A stretch of 64,000 bases of DNA from Pseudofulvimonas gallinarii (GTDB taxonomy: Bacteria; Pseudomonadota; Gammaproteobacteria; Xanthomonadales; UBA2363): assembly GCF_004343305.1 (NCBI RefSeq), contig NZ_SMAF01000008.1, forward strand, positions 62,001 to 126,000. The letters are read 5' to 3'. Shown here in pieces: positions 28,540-38,349 of this stretch. Below the pieces are notes generated by a model. The model was not told where the DNA came from, ran no database searches, and was given only the letters and a program-made list of their open reading frames with translations. A program made the position numbers and the translations under genes. The stretch's first letter is position 1. Each line of letters begins with the position of its first letter.

Positions 28540-30897
28540 ATGCCCCGTTTCCGCCTGCTCTCCGCGCTGTCCCTGTTGCTGCTGGCAACGCTCGCCTTCG
28601 CCGCGCCGCCGCTCGAACGCATCATGTCCGACCCCGACTGGATCGGCCCGCCCGTGGAGGCGGCCTGGCCGAGCCTCGATGGCCGCCACGTCTATTACCG
28701 CGTCAAGAAGGCCGGATCGTCGCTGCGCGACCTGCACCGGATCGACCTGGCCAGCCTGCGCGACGAGATCGTCAGTGACACGGAACGCGCCGGGGTCGAT
28801 GGCGAACAGCCCGTCTTCGATCGCCAGCGGCGCCAGGCGCTGTTCCTTCGCAATGGCGAGCTGTTCCTGCGCGACCTGGGCACCGGCGCGCTGAAGCGCC
28901 TTGCCGGCGGCTTCGGCGACCTTGCCGACCCGCGCTTCGCAGCCAATGGCGGCGTCCATGTCCGCGCCGGCGACCGCTGGCTGAGGGTGGATCCCGTCAG
29001 CGGCGCCGTCGCACCGCTGGCCGACCTGCGTTTCGACAGCGAGCCGGACGCCGAGACGAAGGACGAACTGGCCGCCGTGCAGCTGCGCCTGTTCGAGACC
29101 CTGCGCCGCCAGCGCGACGACCGCATCGCCGCGCGCGAGGAGGACAGCCGGCTGCGCGCCGCCGACCCGCAGCGGGCGCCGGCACCGTGGTTCCTCGGCA
29201 AGGACCGACGGCCGGTGGCCAGCATTCCCTCAGCCGACGGTCGCTGGCTGCTGCTGGTCACGCGCGCCGCCTCGGAAGAACGCGGCGACAGCGGCAAGAT
29301 GCCGATGTATGTCACCGAATCCGGTTACACGGAAATCGAGGACGTGCGTACGCGCGTCGGTCGCAAGGAGCCGGCCGGACACCGGTTCGAACTGCTCGAC
29401 CTGCAGGCGCGCAGCCGCCATCCGCTGGACCTGAAGGCGTTGCCAGGCATCGACAGCGACCCGTTGGCGGACCTGCGCAGCGCCCGCGGCGACGCCGCGC
29501 CGAAAGCACCGGAACAACGGCCGGTCACCCTGATGGGCGCGCAGTGGAACGCGGCCGGCACCCGCCTGGCGCTGCAGTTCCGCGCCGTCGACAACAAGGA
29601 CCGCTGGCTGGTCAGCGTCGAACCGGGCCGCGACCCGGGCGCGCTGCGCGTGCAGCACCAGCTCACCGACGCGGCATGGATCAACTGGTCGTTCAACGAT
29701 TTCGGCTGGCTCCCGGACGACCGCACGCTGTGGTTCCTGTCCGAGGAAAGCGGCTGGTCGCATCTCTATACCAAAGCCGTCGATGGCCGCACGGCGCGCC
29801 AGCTCACGCGCGGCGAATGGGAGGTCCATGACCCGGTGCTGCGCGCCGACGGCAGTGGTTTCTGGTTCATCGCCAATGCCAGCCACAGTGCCGAGTTCGA
29901 TGTCTACAGCGTTGACGTCGCGGGTGGCCCGCCGAAGCGGCTGACTTCGCTGCTCGGTGTCGAAAGCTTCCAGCCGACCGCCGACGAGCGCCAGCTGGTG
30001 CTTGTGCACTCGTCGTCGTATGTGCCCGCGCAGGCCGCCATCGTCGCGGCGAACGGCGGCGAAACGCGCCGGCTGACCGACACCCGTAGCGCCGACTACC
30101 GGGCGCTGGAATGGCCTGAGCTGGAGATCGTCGCGGTGCCGTCAAGCACGCAGGCGCGGCCGGTCTGGTCGAAGCTCTACCGGCCCGCCAGCATGGAACA
30201 GGGCAAGCGCTATCCGGCCGTGCTGTTCGTCCATGGCGCCGGCTACACGCAGAATACCCATCGCCGCTTTCCGTACTACTTCCGGGAACAGATGTTCCAC
30301 CAGCTGCTGGCCGATCGCGGCTTCGTGGTGCTGGACATGGACTACCGCGCCTCCGCCGGCTACGGCCGCGACTGGCGAACGGCGATCTACCGCAACATGG
30401 GGCACCCGGAACTGGAAGACCTGGTCGACGGCGTCGACTGGCTGGTCGCCCACCACCAGGTCGATGGCGAACGTATCGGCGTCTATGGCGGATCGTACGG
30501 TGGCTTCATGACGCTCATGGCCCTGTTCCGCGAACCCGGCCGGTTCCATGCCGGCGCGGCGCTGCGGCCGGTGACCGACTGGCGGCACTACAACCACGGC
30601 TACACGGCCAACATCCTCAACACGCCGCAGCTGGATCCGGACGCCCACCGCATCAGCTCGCCGATCGAATATGCCGAGAACCTCAAGGGCCACCTGCTCA
30701 TCGCCCACGGCATGCTCGACGACAACGTGTTCTACCAGGACGCGGTCATGCTGGCGCAGCGGCTGATCGAGCTGAAGAAGGAGAACTGGGAACTGGCCAG
30801 CTATCCGCTTGAACGCCACGGCTACGTCCATCCGGAAAGCTGGCTCGACCAGTACCGGCGCATCCTCAAACTGTTCGAGCGCAACCTGCTCGACTGA
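28540..30897 (+). CDS. S9 family prolyl oligopeptidase-type peptidase
   Basis: A 785-residue exported peptidase. The signal peptide ends near TLAFAAPP. The N-terminal two thirds form a WD-like beta-propeller (repeated W-S, D-G-R elements such as WLPDDRTLWFLSEESGWSHLY) that gates access. The C-terminal alpha/beta-hydrolase domain has GGSYGGF with Ser652, LDDNV with Asp727 or 728, and ERHGYVH with His760, giving a complete triad. It probably removes short peptides N-terminally or after Pro in the periplasm. The ATG at 28540 is the one that starts the signal peptide. Confidence 0.9.
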   Translation: MPRFRLLSALSLLLLATLAFAAPPLERIMSDPDWIGPPVEAAWPSLDGRHVYYRVKKAGSSLRDLHRIDLASLRDEIVSDTERAGVDGEQPVFDRQRRQALFLRNGELFLRDLGTGALKRLAGGFGDLADPRFAANGGVHVRAGDRWLRVDPVSGAVAPLADLRFDSEPDAETKDELAAVQLRLFETLRRQRDDRIAAREEDSRLRAADPQRAPAPWFLGKDRRPVASIPSADGRWLLLVTRAASEERGDSGKMPMYVTESGYTEIEDVRTRVGRKEPAGHRFELLDLQARSRHPLDLKALPGIDSDPLADLRSARGDAAPKAPEQRPVTLMGAQWNAAGTRLALQFRAVDNKDRWLVSVEPGRDPGALRVQHQLTDAAWINWSFNDFGWLPDDRTLWFLSEESGWSHLYTKAVDGRTARQLTRGEWEVHDPVLRADGSGFWFIANASHSAEFDVYSVDVAGGPPKRLTSLLGVESFQPTADERQLVLVHSSSYVPAQAAIVAANGGETRRLTDTRSADYRALEWPELEIVAVPSSTQARPVWSKLYRPASMEQGKRYPAVLFVHGAGYTQNTHRRFPYYFREQMFHQLLADRGFVVLDMDYRASAGYGRDWRTAIYRNMGHPELEDLVDGVDWLVAHHQVDGERIGVYGGSYGGFMTLMALFREPGRFHAGAALRPVTDWRHYNHGYTANILNTPQLDPDAHRISSPIEYAENLKGHLLIAHGMLDDNVFYQDAVMLAQRLIELKKENWELASYPLERHGYVHPESWLDQYRRILKLFERNLLD

Positions 30898-30969
30898 CAA
30901 ACCCGCCCGTTCGGGCACAGCGACGCGGCGGTGTGCAAAGCACCGCCCCGGCCCAGCCCCCAAATGAAG

Positions 30970-30992
30970 ACGGCCGGCATCAAGCCGGCCGT
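30970..30992. terminator. Bidirectional hairpin between S9 peptidase and rcnB-like gene
   Basis: Perfect 9-bp stem ACGGCCGGC/GCCGGCCGT (30970-30978 with 30984-30992), loop ATCAA, between two convergent genes. The T-run is weak on either side. Confidence 0.65.
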
Positions 30993-31015
30993 CCATCCAA
31001 CGCAACCGAAGCGGA

Positions 31016-31507
31016 TCAGTAGAACAGGCCGTAGACGGCGTCGGCGATCAGGCCGGTCGCAACGGCGACCAGGAACACGTCACCATCCACGCGCACCCAG
31101 CGATGGCCATACGGCGGCGGCGCCAGTCGGTACGGGCGGTAGTCCACGTAGTAGGTCGGACCATAGTAGGCGGCCGGCAGGTAGTGGCCTGACGCCCAGC
31201 GGTACGGGCGGTACCCATGCGGACGCACGTAGTGCGGCGCGCGGTAGCGATGGGCGTGCGGCGGCGGGACATGCACCGGCGGACGATGGCCGTGGTGGTG
31301 GCGGTCGTCGCGGCTGTAGCGACGGCTGTCGTGGCGACGATCGCCACCGCGGCGGTTGTCATGGCGTGCGGAATTGTGGTGGCCACGGTCGTACTGACTG
31401 TGGCGGGCGTGTCCGTCACGCCCACCGCCATCGCGCGGCGCCGCCTCGACCAGAGTCGATGTACCGGCCAGCAGCGTGACCAGGGCAAGGCTCAGCAACT
31501 TGTTCAT
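31016..31507 (-). CDS. RcnB-like periplasmic protein
   Basis: A 163-residue protein with a signal peptide (MNKLLSLALVTLLAGTS to VEA). It has a long Arg/His/Asp-rich low-complexity segment, a Pro-Tyr-Arg segment, and an RcnB-like ending HRWVRVDGDVFLVAVATGLIADAVYGLF. RcnB affects nickel and cobalt homeostasis in E. coli; the His-rich middle would suit metal binding, but this is inferred. The ATG at 31507 follows a GAGG box. No nickel transporter is next to it. Confidence 0.75.
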   Translation of the reverse strand: MNKLLSLALVTLLAGTSTLVEAAPRDGGGRDGHARHSQYDRGHHNSARHDNRRGGDRRHDSRRYSRDDRHHHGHRPPVHVPPPHAHRYRAPHYVRPHGYRPYRWASGHYLPAAYYGPTYYVDYRPYRLAPPPYGHRWVRVDGDVFLVAVATGLIADAVYGLFY

Positions 31508-31673
31508 GTCATACCTCAACGTTGGAACAGGACACGGCGCCATCAGCACCGACCACGCGTGACGTCGGCCACGCAGGGCGAATGATTGCGTTCGCGGCAC
31601 TGAATTTGCGTTGAATCCGCCCCGCCCGGAGGCCGGCCTGTTCAGCCATCCGGGCCCTCGGCGCCCGGCTTGT

Positions 31674-32570
31674 TCAGCTTTCGGCGGCTGCCGTACGCGC
31701 GGCCACTTTCTCGCGCCACGCCAGGTAGAGGCCACTGACGACGATGACAGCGGCACCCAACCACGTCATCACGCCTGGCAGCACACCCCAAAGCGCCAGG
31801 TCGAGGGCTGCACCCCATGCCAGCGCGGTGTATTCGAAGGGCGCGATCGCCGACGCTTCACCTTCGCGGAAGGCCTCGGTCACCGCCCACTGGCCCAGTG
31901 CGCCGGTGACGCCGATGCCGGCAATGATCCAGGCATGCGATGGCGCGATGGCCTGCCATTCCGGCGCCGCAAGCGTGGTGGCACCGATGGCCAGGAAGGA
32001 CACCAGCCAGAACACCATCGCCTGCGTGCTGTCGGTGCGGCCGAGCAGGCGCACGGTCACCGCGGACAGCGCGTAGCCGAATGCGGCCGCGAGCACCGCC
32101 AGGCCGGACAACGACAGCATGCCCTCGCCGCTGGGACGCAGGATCACCACCACGCCCAGCAGGCCGAGGATGATCGCGGCCCAGCGCCGCGGGCCGACGC
32201 GCTCGCCGAGGAAGGGCACCGACAGCGCCGTGATCATCAGCGGCGCCACGAAGAACAGTGCGTACGCCGTCGACAGCGGCAAGGCACGCAGGCCGTAGGC
32301 GAAGCAGGAGAGCATCCCGATCGCCAGGGCACCACGCATCAGGTGCAGCGACCAGCGCACGCGCAGCAGGGACCGCGGCGGCACACTGAGGAGGGCCCAG
32401 ACAGCGATCAACGGCCAAGATGCCAGGCCGCGCAGCGCGGCGACCTGCATCGGCGGATAGTGCGGCGCCAGCAGTTTCAGGCCGGCATCCATCACCGACA
32501 GCGTGCCGACCGCGAACAGCATGACCAGAATGCCGCGCAACGTGCGGCCGACCTCTCCCGGCGGCGACAT
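31674..32570 (-). CDS. EamA/DMT family transporter
   Basis: A 298-residue protein with ten hydrophobic helices in two EamA repeats. The first repeat carries RGLASWPLIAVWALL, PLSTAYALFFVAPLMITALSVPFLGERVGPRRW, the typical E-R helix-5 signature. The second ends AIAPFEYTALAWGAALDLALWG. Members export amino acids, metabolites or drugs; the substrate cannot be told. The ATG at 32570 is chosen because upstream codons are Pro/Arg/Ser-rich and not conserved-looking. Confidence 0.85.
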   Translation of the reverse strand: MSPPGEVGRTLRGILVMLFAVGTLSVMDAGLKLLAPHYPPMQVAALRGLASWPLIAVWALLSVPPRSLLRVRWSLHLMRGALAIGMLSCFAYGLRALPLSTAYALFFVAPLMITALSVPFLGERVGPRRWAAIILGLLGVVVILRPSGEGMLSLSGLAVLAAAFGYALSAVTVRLLGRTDSTQAMVFWLVSFLAIGATTLAAPEWQAIAPSHAWIIAGIGVTGALGQWAVTEAFREGEASAIAPFEYTALAWGAALDLALWGVLPGVMTWLGAAVIVVSGLYLAWREKVAARTAAAES

Positions 32571-32659
32571 CGCGGCGGAACCCTTGCCGCTTGATCCGCT
32601 TGGCGTCTGCCCAGCAGCCGCGACGGACGCGTGCGGCCTCGCCGATGTCCTCGCCTCGC

Positions 32660-33748
32660 TCACGCTGCCAGGACCACCACGCGATTGCCGCCTTCCGCCT
32701 TCGCCTGGCGCAGTGCGCGGTCGGCGACCCGCAGGAGGTATTCGACCGGCTTGTTGCAGACGGAGGCGCAGCTGGAGGCGCCGACGCTGATGGTCAGGTG
32801 GGAAGACACCGGCGATGCGGGATGATTCATGCGCACCGATTCGACTGCCGCACGCAGCCGTTCCGCTTCCTCCTGCACGCTGGCCTCGTCGCGGCCAGGA
32901 AGCAGGATCACCAGCTGGCCGTCGCCCAGGCGTGCCGCCACGTCGTCGTCGCGACGCAGAAGCGACTGGCATTGCCGGGCCAGCTCGCGCAGGCAGTCGT
33001 CGCCATAGGGACGACCGCAGGCCTCGTTGAGCGCGCAGAACCCGTCGATATCCACGCGCAGGATCGCCAGGGCGGCGCCACTGTCAGCGGCGTCGGCCCA
33101 GCTTTTCGCCAGCGCCCGCTCGAAGCGTGCGCGGTTGCCGACGCCGGTAAGGCCGTCGAGCATGGACAGCTCTTCGATGCGCCGGCGCGAGGCCTCAAGT
33201 TCGCGTTCGACACGTGCCAGGTGGATGGCGCCACCGATCTGCTCGGCAATGGCGTCGAAGACCGCGCAGAACGCCGGAGTGAACAGGTCGGCGCGGGGAC
33301 TTTCGAGGTTGAGTACGCCCTGCATGCGGCCGCCGTGGCGGATCGGGACCAGGTATTCCGATCGCACCGATGGATGGCCGGGCACGTAGTCGATGTCGTG
33401 CGCGACGTCATCGATCAGCACCGGTTCGCCGCTGCGCACGCAGCGGCCGGCGGCGCCGACGGTGACCGGCCAGGGCAACTCGGCTGGCAGCGCCAGATCG
33501 AATGCACCCGCTGCGACTTCGTGAACGAAGTGCCGCGCCTCGGCATCGAGCAGGATGATGCTGGCGACCGCGACCGGGAGGCGTGCGACCAGGCAATCGA
33601 CGATGCACCGGAGGACCGCGTCCAGCCCCTGGCTGCGCAGCGCGTCACGCGACACCTGGGCAAGGATTTCGGTGAGCAGGATGCGGCGTCCGCCGTCATC
33701 GAGCCGGGCCCACTCGGCACCCTGGTCCACGTGCGGGATCCGCGTCAC
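32660..33748 (-). CDS. GAF domain protein with degenerate GGDEF domain
   Basis: About 362 residues. The first 185 residues form a GAF domain (LRCIVDCLVARLPVAVASIILLDAEA, then VGAAGRCVRSGEPVLIDDVAHD and EYLVPIRHGGRMQGVLNLE). A GGDEF domain follows (LSMLDGLTGVGNRARFERAL, RVDIDGFCALNEACG, ISVGAS). The active-site loop reads RLGDGQL where active cyclases have R-x-G-G-[DE]-E-F, so cyclic di-GMP synthesis is unlikely; it may bind GTP or c-di-GMP or act through partners. The only plausible start is the GTG at 33748, just beyond the aceE hairpin. Confidence 0.8.
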   Translation of the reverse strand: MTRIPHVDQGAEWARLDDGGRRILLTEILAQVSRDALRSQGLDAVLRCIVDCLVARLPVAVASIILLDAEARHFVHEVAAGAFDLALPAELPWPVTVGAAGRCVRSGEPVLIDDVAHDIDYVPGHPSVRSEYLVPIRHGGRMQGVLNLESPRADLFTPAFCAVFDAIAEQIGGAIHLARVERELEASRRRIEELSMLDGLTGVGNRARFERALAKSWADAADSGAALAILRVDIDGFCALNEACGRPYGDDCLRELARQCQSLLRRDDDVAARLGDGQLVILLPGRDEASVQEEAERLRAAVESVRMNHPASPVSSHLTISVGASSCASVCNKPVEYLLRVADRALRQAKAEGGNRVVVLAA

Positions 33749-33752
33749 CGCA

Positions 33753-33780
33753 GGCCCGCCTCCGGCGTTGGAGGCGGGCC
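33753..33780 (-). terminator. Strong hairpin after aceE
   Basis: A perfect 11-bp stem (33753-33763 with 33770-33780), loop of 6. It lies 30 bases after the aceE stop. No T-run follows. The 3' arm contains GGAGG, the probable ribosome site of the next gene. Confidence 0.65.
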
Positions 33781-33810
33781 CGGATGCGCTGCGCTGGCGG
33801 CGGTCGTGCT

Positions 33811-36519
33811 TCAGACGGTGGCCGGATTGGGCTTGTCGGGATCGATGCCGAATTCGCGGATCGCACGGGCCACATCCGCAGGCGTCTTCTTGCCTTCGGC
33901 TGCGAGCGCGGCGATGGCCGCGTGCGCGATCCAGTAGCGGTCGACTTCGAAGAAGCGGCGCAGGTTGCTGCGCGTGTCGGAACGGCCATAGCCATCCGTA
34001 CCCAGCACCGTGTACGGCATCGGCACCCACTCGCGGATCTGGTCGGCGACCTGGCGTACGTAGTCGGTGGCGGCGATCGCCGGGCCGCTGCAGCCTTCCA
34101 GCAGCTGGCGCACGTAAGGGACGCGCTTCGACTTCGCTTCCGGATGCAGGCGGTTCCAGCGGTCGGCATCGACGCCGTCGCGGCGCAGTTCGGGGAAGCT
34201 GGTGCAGGACCAGATGTCGGACGTCACCCCGAATTCCTTTTCCAGCAGCTCGGCGGCGGCAATCACCTCGCGCAGGATCGTGCCGCTGCCCATCAGCTGC
34301 ACGTGCGCGCCCTTGCTGCGGCCCTTGCTCTTGCCTTCCTGGCTGCCGGCGCCGCTGTCGCGCAGCAGGTACATGCCCTTGACGATGCCCTCTTCCGCGC
34401 CCTCCGGCATGTCCGGGTGCGCGTAGTTCTCGTTCATCAGCGTGATGTACCAGTAGGCGTCCTCCTGCTCGGCCATCATGCGGCGCATGCCGTCCTGCAG
34501 GATCACCGCGACTTCGAACGAGAAGGTCGGGTCATAGGCGTGGCAGTTCGGGATGTTGCCGGCCAGCAGGTGCGAATGGCCGTCCTCGTGCTGCAGGCCT
34601 TCGCCGTTGAGCGTGGTCCGGCCGGCGGTCGCGCCGAGCAGGAAACCGCGCGCGCGCATGTCTCCGGCGGCCCAGGCCAGGTCGCCGATGCGCTGCATGC
34701 CGAACATCGAATAGAAGATGAAGAACGGCAGCATGGGCAGGTTGTTGGTGCTGTAGCTGGTCGCCGCGGCGATCCAGCTGGAGAACGCGCCCGCCTCGGT
34801 GATGCCTTCCTGCAGCACCTGGCCGGCCTGGTCCTCGCGGTAGTACATGAGCTGGTCGGCATCGACCGGCTTGTACTTCTGGCCTTCCGGCGCGTAGATG
34901 CCGATCTGGCGGAACAGGCCTTCCATGCCGAAGGTGCGCGCCTCGTCGGCGACGATGGGCACGCAGCGCGGGCCGATCTGCTTGTCGCGCAGGATGATGT
35001 TCAGCGCCTGGACGAACGACATGGTGGTCGAGATCTCGCGTTCGCCGGACGACTTCAGCAGGCGCTCGAAGGCCGACAGCGCCGGCACCTCGAACACTTC
35101 GTCGGCCTTGGGGCGACGCTGCGGCAGTGAGCCGCCGAGCGCTTCGCGACGCGCCTTCATGTACTGCACTTCGGGCGAATCCGGGCCGGGGTGGAAGTAC
35201 GGGACCTCGTCCACCTTCTCGTCCGGGATCGGCACCGCGAAACGGTCGCGGAACGCGCGCACCGCCTCGTTGTCGAGCTTCTTGGTCTGGTGGGTCGGGT
35301 TCAGCGACTCGCCGGCCTTGCCCATGCCGTAGCCCTTGACCGTCTTGGCCAGGATCACGGTCGGCATGCCTTCGGTGTTGACCGCCGCGTGGTAGGCGGC
35401 ATAGACCTTGTGCGGGTCGTGGCCACCGCGGTTGAGGCGCCAGATGTCCTCGTCCGACATCGAGGCGACCATCTCGCGGGTCTCCGGATACTTGCCGAAG
35501 AAATGCTCGCGCGTGTACGCGCCGCCGAAGGCCTTGCAGTTCTGGTACTCGCCGTCGACGGTTTCCATCATCAGCTTGCGCAGCACGCCCTTGTGGTCGC
35601 GCGCGAGAAGCGGATCCCAGTAGCTGCCCCAGATCACCTTGAGCACGTTCCAGCCGGCGCCGCGGAAGGCGCCTTCCAGTTCCTGGATGATCTTGCCGTT
35701 GCCACGGACCGGGCCGTCGAGGCGCTGCAGGTTGCAGTTGATGACGAAGACCAGGTTGTCGAGCTTCTCGCGGCCGGCCAGCGTGATGGCGCCCAGCGAT
35801 TCGGGCTCGTCGGTCTCGCCGTCGCCCATGAAGCACCAGATCTTGCGATCGGTCTTCGGCATCAGGCCGCGGTGTTCGAGGTACTTCCAGAAGCGCGCCT
35901 GGTAGATCGCCATGATCGGGCCCAGGCCCATGGACACCGTCGGTGTCTGCCAGAACTCCGGCATCAGCCAGGGATGCGGATAGGAACTGAGGCCGCCGCC
36001 ATCGACCTCCATGCGCAGGCGGTCGAGCTCGGCTTCGCCGATGCGGCCTTCGAGGAAGGCGCGCGCATAGACGCCGGGGCTGGAATGGCCCTGGATGTAG
36101 AGCAGGTCGCCCGGATGGTTGGCGCTGGGCGCGCGCCAGAAATGGTTGAAGCCGACGTCGTACAGCGTCGCCGCCGAGGCGAAGCTGGCGATGTGGCCGC
36201 CGAGGTCGCCAGGGCGGCGGTTGGCACGCACCACCATGGCCAGGGCGTTCCAGCGGATGATCGAGCGGATGCGCCATTCCATCGCCTGGTCGCCGGGGCT
36301 GCGGGCCTCCTGGCCGGGCGGAATGGTGTTGTAGTAACCGGTGGTCAGGCGGAATGGCAGGTTGCCGCCGGAGCGCCGGGCGGCCTCGATCATGCTTTCG
36401 AGCAGGTAGTGCGCACGCTCGTGGCCGTCGTTGCCGAGCACCGCCTGGATGGCTTCCAGCCACTCCTGGGTTTCGGTCGGATCGAGGTCGTTGCGGGTCG
36501 GGTCCTGCATCAGGTTCAT
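33811..36519 (-). CDS. aceE: Pyruvate dehydrogenase E1 component (homodimeric)
   Basis: A 902-residue thiamine-diphosphate enzyme that decarboxylates pyruvate and acetylates the lipoyl domain of E2. It has the AceE N-terminus (TQEWLEAIQAVLGNDGHERAHYLLE), SFATAATLYDVGFNHFW and the ThDP motif GDGETDEPESLGAI onward to NCNLQRLDGPVRGN. The transketolase-like middle (EARTFGMEGLFRQIGIYAP) and C-terminal TYVLGTDGYGRSD-type segment are present. The two ATGs at 36519 and 36510 are both possible. aceF and lpd are not in the window. Confidence 0.96.
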   Translation of the reverse strand: MNLMQDPTRNDLDPTETQEWLEAIQAVLGNDGHERAHYLLESMIEAARRSGGNLPFRLTTGYYNTIPPGQEARSPGDQAMEWRIRSIIRWNALAMVVRANRRPGDLGGHIASFASAATLYDVGFNHFWRAPSANHPGDLLYIQGHSSPGVYARAFLEGRIGEAELDRLRMEVDGGGLSSYPHPWLMPEFWQTPTVSMGLGPIMAIYQARFWKYLEHRGLMPKTDRKIWCFMGDGETDEPESLGAITLAGREKLDNLVFVINCNLQRLDGPVRGNGKIIQELEGAFRGAGWNVLKVIWGSYWDPLLARDHKGVLRKLMMETVDGEYQNCKAFGGAYTREHFFGKYPETREMVASMSDEDIWRLNRGGHDPHKVYAAYHAAVNTEGMPTVILAKTVKGYGMGKAGESLNPTHQTKKLDNEAVRAFRDRFAVPIPDEKVDEVPYFHPGPDSPEVQYMKARREALGGSLPQRRPKADEVFEVPALSAFERLLKSSGEREISTTMSFVQALNIILRDKQIGPRCVPIVADEARTFGMEGLFRQIGIYAPEGQKYKPVDADQLMYYREDQAGQVLQEGITEAGAFSSWIAAATSYSTNNLPMLPFFIFYSMFGMQRIGDLAWAAGDMRARGFLLGATAGRTTLNGEGLQHEDGHSHLLAGNIPNCHAYDPTFSFEVAVILQDGMRRMMAEQEDAYWYITLMNENYAHPDMPEGAEEGIVKGMYLLRDSGAGSQEGKSKGRSKGAHVQLMGSGTILREVIAAAELLEKEFGVTSDIWSCTSFPELRRDGVDADRWNRLHPEAKSKRVPYVRQLLEGCSGPAIAATDYVRQVADQIREWVPMPYTVLGTDGYGRSDTRSNLRRFFEVDRYWIAHAAIAALAAEGKKTPADVARAIREFGIDPDKPNPATV

Positions 36520-36634
36520 GGCGCTGTTCTCGCGTCGTAGTGCGCCGCCGCGGCGGTCGCTGGAGTCGGTCGTGAAGCGTGCCAGTCTACCCCATGGCCG
36601 CGCCTGCCTTCCCCTGTCCGCCGCCGACGCCCTG

Positions 36635-37816
36635 CTAGGCCTCGAACACGCCGCCGTCGTCGGCCAGGATCACGTGCGGGATGAACCGGGCGCTGTCACG
36701 GGTGATGACAGAGCGGTCGGCGCGCAGGCCGATGCCACAGGCGCGGTCGCCCACCACCCAGCTGCCGAGGACGACGTTGTCGTCGCCGAATCGCGGCAGC
36801 GGATGGAAGGCCTGGCGGATCTGCGGGCCGGCGTACGGTCCGGCGGCTTCTTCGCTGCGGCCATCGGGCAGGTGGATGCGGACGTTGGCCCCTTCGCGCG
36901 AGTGCAGCGGCTTGCGTACCCAGCCGGGCGGCAACGGCCCGTTGCCGTCGTCGAAATGCGCTTCGAGCAGATTCGGATGGCCGTGGTGGCGCTGCCACAG
37001 CAGCGGCAGGATGCCCTTGTTGCTGAGCACGGCTTTCCAGGGCGGCTCCAGCAGCTGCATGCCCGCGCTCGGCAGGTACTGGCCAAACGGCTCGCGGAAG
37101 AGGTCTTCCAGCGGATAGAGCTTGCACAGCGTGCCGATGGCGCGGTCATCGAGGTCCGTGTAGCGGCCATCGTCGGTCACGCCGATGTCCTCGATGGCGA
37201 TGGCGGCGCATTCGATGCCGGCCTGTACGGCGCAGTCACGCAGGTAGTCGATGGTGCCCTGGTCCTCTGCGCTGTCGCGCACGGCGGCGAAATACAACGG
37301 CCGCTGCAGGTCCTTGGCGATGGTTCCGAAGGCTTCGACCAGCGATTCGTAGATCGAGTTGAACTGGTCCGTGGCCAGGGGAAACGTGCCCGCGGCCATG
37401 TGGTCGTCCAGCCATTGCCACTGGAAGAACGCCGCCTCGAACAGCGAGGTCGGCGTGTCGTAGTTCAGCTCAAGCAGCTTCGCCGGACCGCGGCCGGCGT
37501 AGGCCAGGTCCATGCGACCGTACAGGTGCGGATCACGACGACGCCAGCTTTCAGCGATCCAGTCCCAGTACGCGGCCGGGATGTCGAGCTGGCGAAGCAG
37601 CGACTCGTCGCGCAGGACATCGTCGACCAGGTCCAGCGCCATGTCGTGCAGCTTCTCGGTCGGCGCTTCGATGTCTTCCTCGATCTGCGCCAGCGTGAAC
37701 GCGTAGCAGTGCGTTTCGTCCCAGTACGGCTCGCCGCCGATGGTGTGGAAGGCGAAACCGCACTCGTCGGCGCGTTGGCGCCAGTTCGGCCTTTCGGCCA
37801 GCGGCAGTCGGCGCAT
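36635..37816 (-). CDS. ygiC: Glutathionylspermidine synthase-like protein YgiC
   Basis: A 393-residue ATP-grasp enzyme of the GSP synthase family. Seen are MDLAYAGRGPAKLLELNYDTPTSLFEA, YPLEDLFREPFGQYL, LEPPWKAVLSNKGILPLLW, and GSWVVGDRACGIGLRAD, matching the YgiC/YjfC group without the amidase half of E. coli Gss. The exact ligation is not known for YgiC proteins. The ATG at 37816 overlaps the ygiB stop as TGATG, so the two are coupled. Confidence 0.9.
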   Translation of the reverse strand: MRRLPLAERPNWRQRADECGFAFHTIGGEPYWDETHCYAFTLAQIEEDIEAPTEKLHDMALDLVDDVLRDESLLRQLDIPAAYWDWIAESWRRRDPHLYGRMDLAYAGRGPAKLLELNYDTPTSLFEAAFFQWQWLDDHMAAGTFPLATDQFNSIYESLVEAFGTIAKDLQRPLYFAAVRDSAEDQGTIDYLRDCAVQAGIECAAIAIEDIGVTDDGRYTDLDDRAIGTLCKLYPLEDLFREPFGQYLPSAGMQLLEPPWKAVLSNKGILPLLWQRHHGHPNLLEAHFDDGNGPLPPGWVRKPLHSREGANVRIHLPDGRSEEAAGPYAGPQIRQAFHPLPRFGDDNVVLGSWVVGDRACGIGLRADRSVITRDSARFIPHVILADDGGVFEA

Positions 37817-38349
37817 CAGCCGCCGCTGCTGCGCTGGCTGCCCTGTCCGCCGAAGCCGCCGCGGCTGGCGGTCGGCTTCTGGTTGGCGGCCATCTGCACC
37901 GGCGCCATGGCCGGGCGGCCCAGGCTGCCGGCGCGATAGACGCCGTTGGCACCTGCGACCGGGCGCTGGAAGCCGCCGGCGCGGTCCCGGAATGCCGGTG
38001 TGCCGGCCAGGCCGGAGACCCGGTTGCCGCTGAGCATGCGGCCCATGATGTAGCCGGCCATCATCGGCATGAAGATCGAGCTGCCCTGCTGCTGGCGGAC
38101 CACCTGGCACTGGTCGGCGCCATGTGCGGCGACGCATTCCTCGCGCGTCGCGTACTGCGGCGCCGCCTGCGCATACTCGCGCTGCGCCTGCTCGAACGCC
38201 TGGTTGCAGCTGTAGGAATCGTTGGTCTGCTCGATGCAGGCCTGCGCCGAGGTGTACAGCCCTTCGTCGGCGCTCTCGCGGCTGCAGGCAGTGAGCAGGA
38301 GCGGGCTGGTGCCCATCAGCACCAGGGCGATGTGGCTGGAACGTTTCAT
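37816..38349 (-). CDS. ygiB: YgiB (DUF1190) lipoprotein
   Basis: A 177-residue lipoprotein with lipobox LLTAC (Cys about 21). The DUF1190 part has ACIEQTNDSYSCNQAFEQAQREYAQAAPQY and EECVAAHGADQCQVV. The second half is Gly/Pro/Arg-rich and flexible, ending GGFGGQGSQRSSGG. It is the first gene of the ygiB-ygiC operon, a pair conserved in many gammaproteobacteria. A gap of 112 bases separates it from the divergent benE-type gene. Confidence 0.88.
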   Translation of the reverse strand: MKRSSHIALVLMGTSPLLLTACSRESADEGLYTSAQACIEQTNDSYSCNQAFEQAQREYAQAAPQYATREECVAAHGADQCQVVRQQQGSSIFMPMMAGYIMGRMLSGNRVSGLAGTPAFRDRAGGFQRPVAGANGVYRAGSLGRPAMAPVQMAANQKPTASRGGFGGQGSQRSSGG

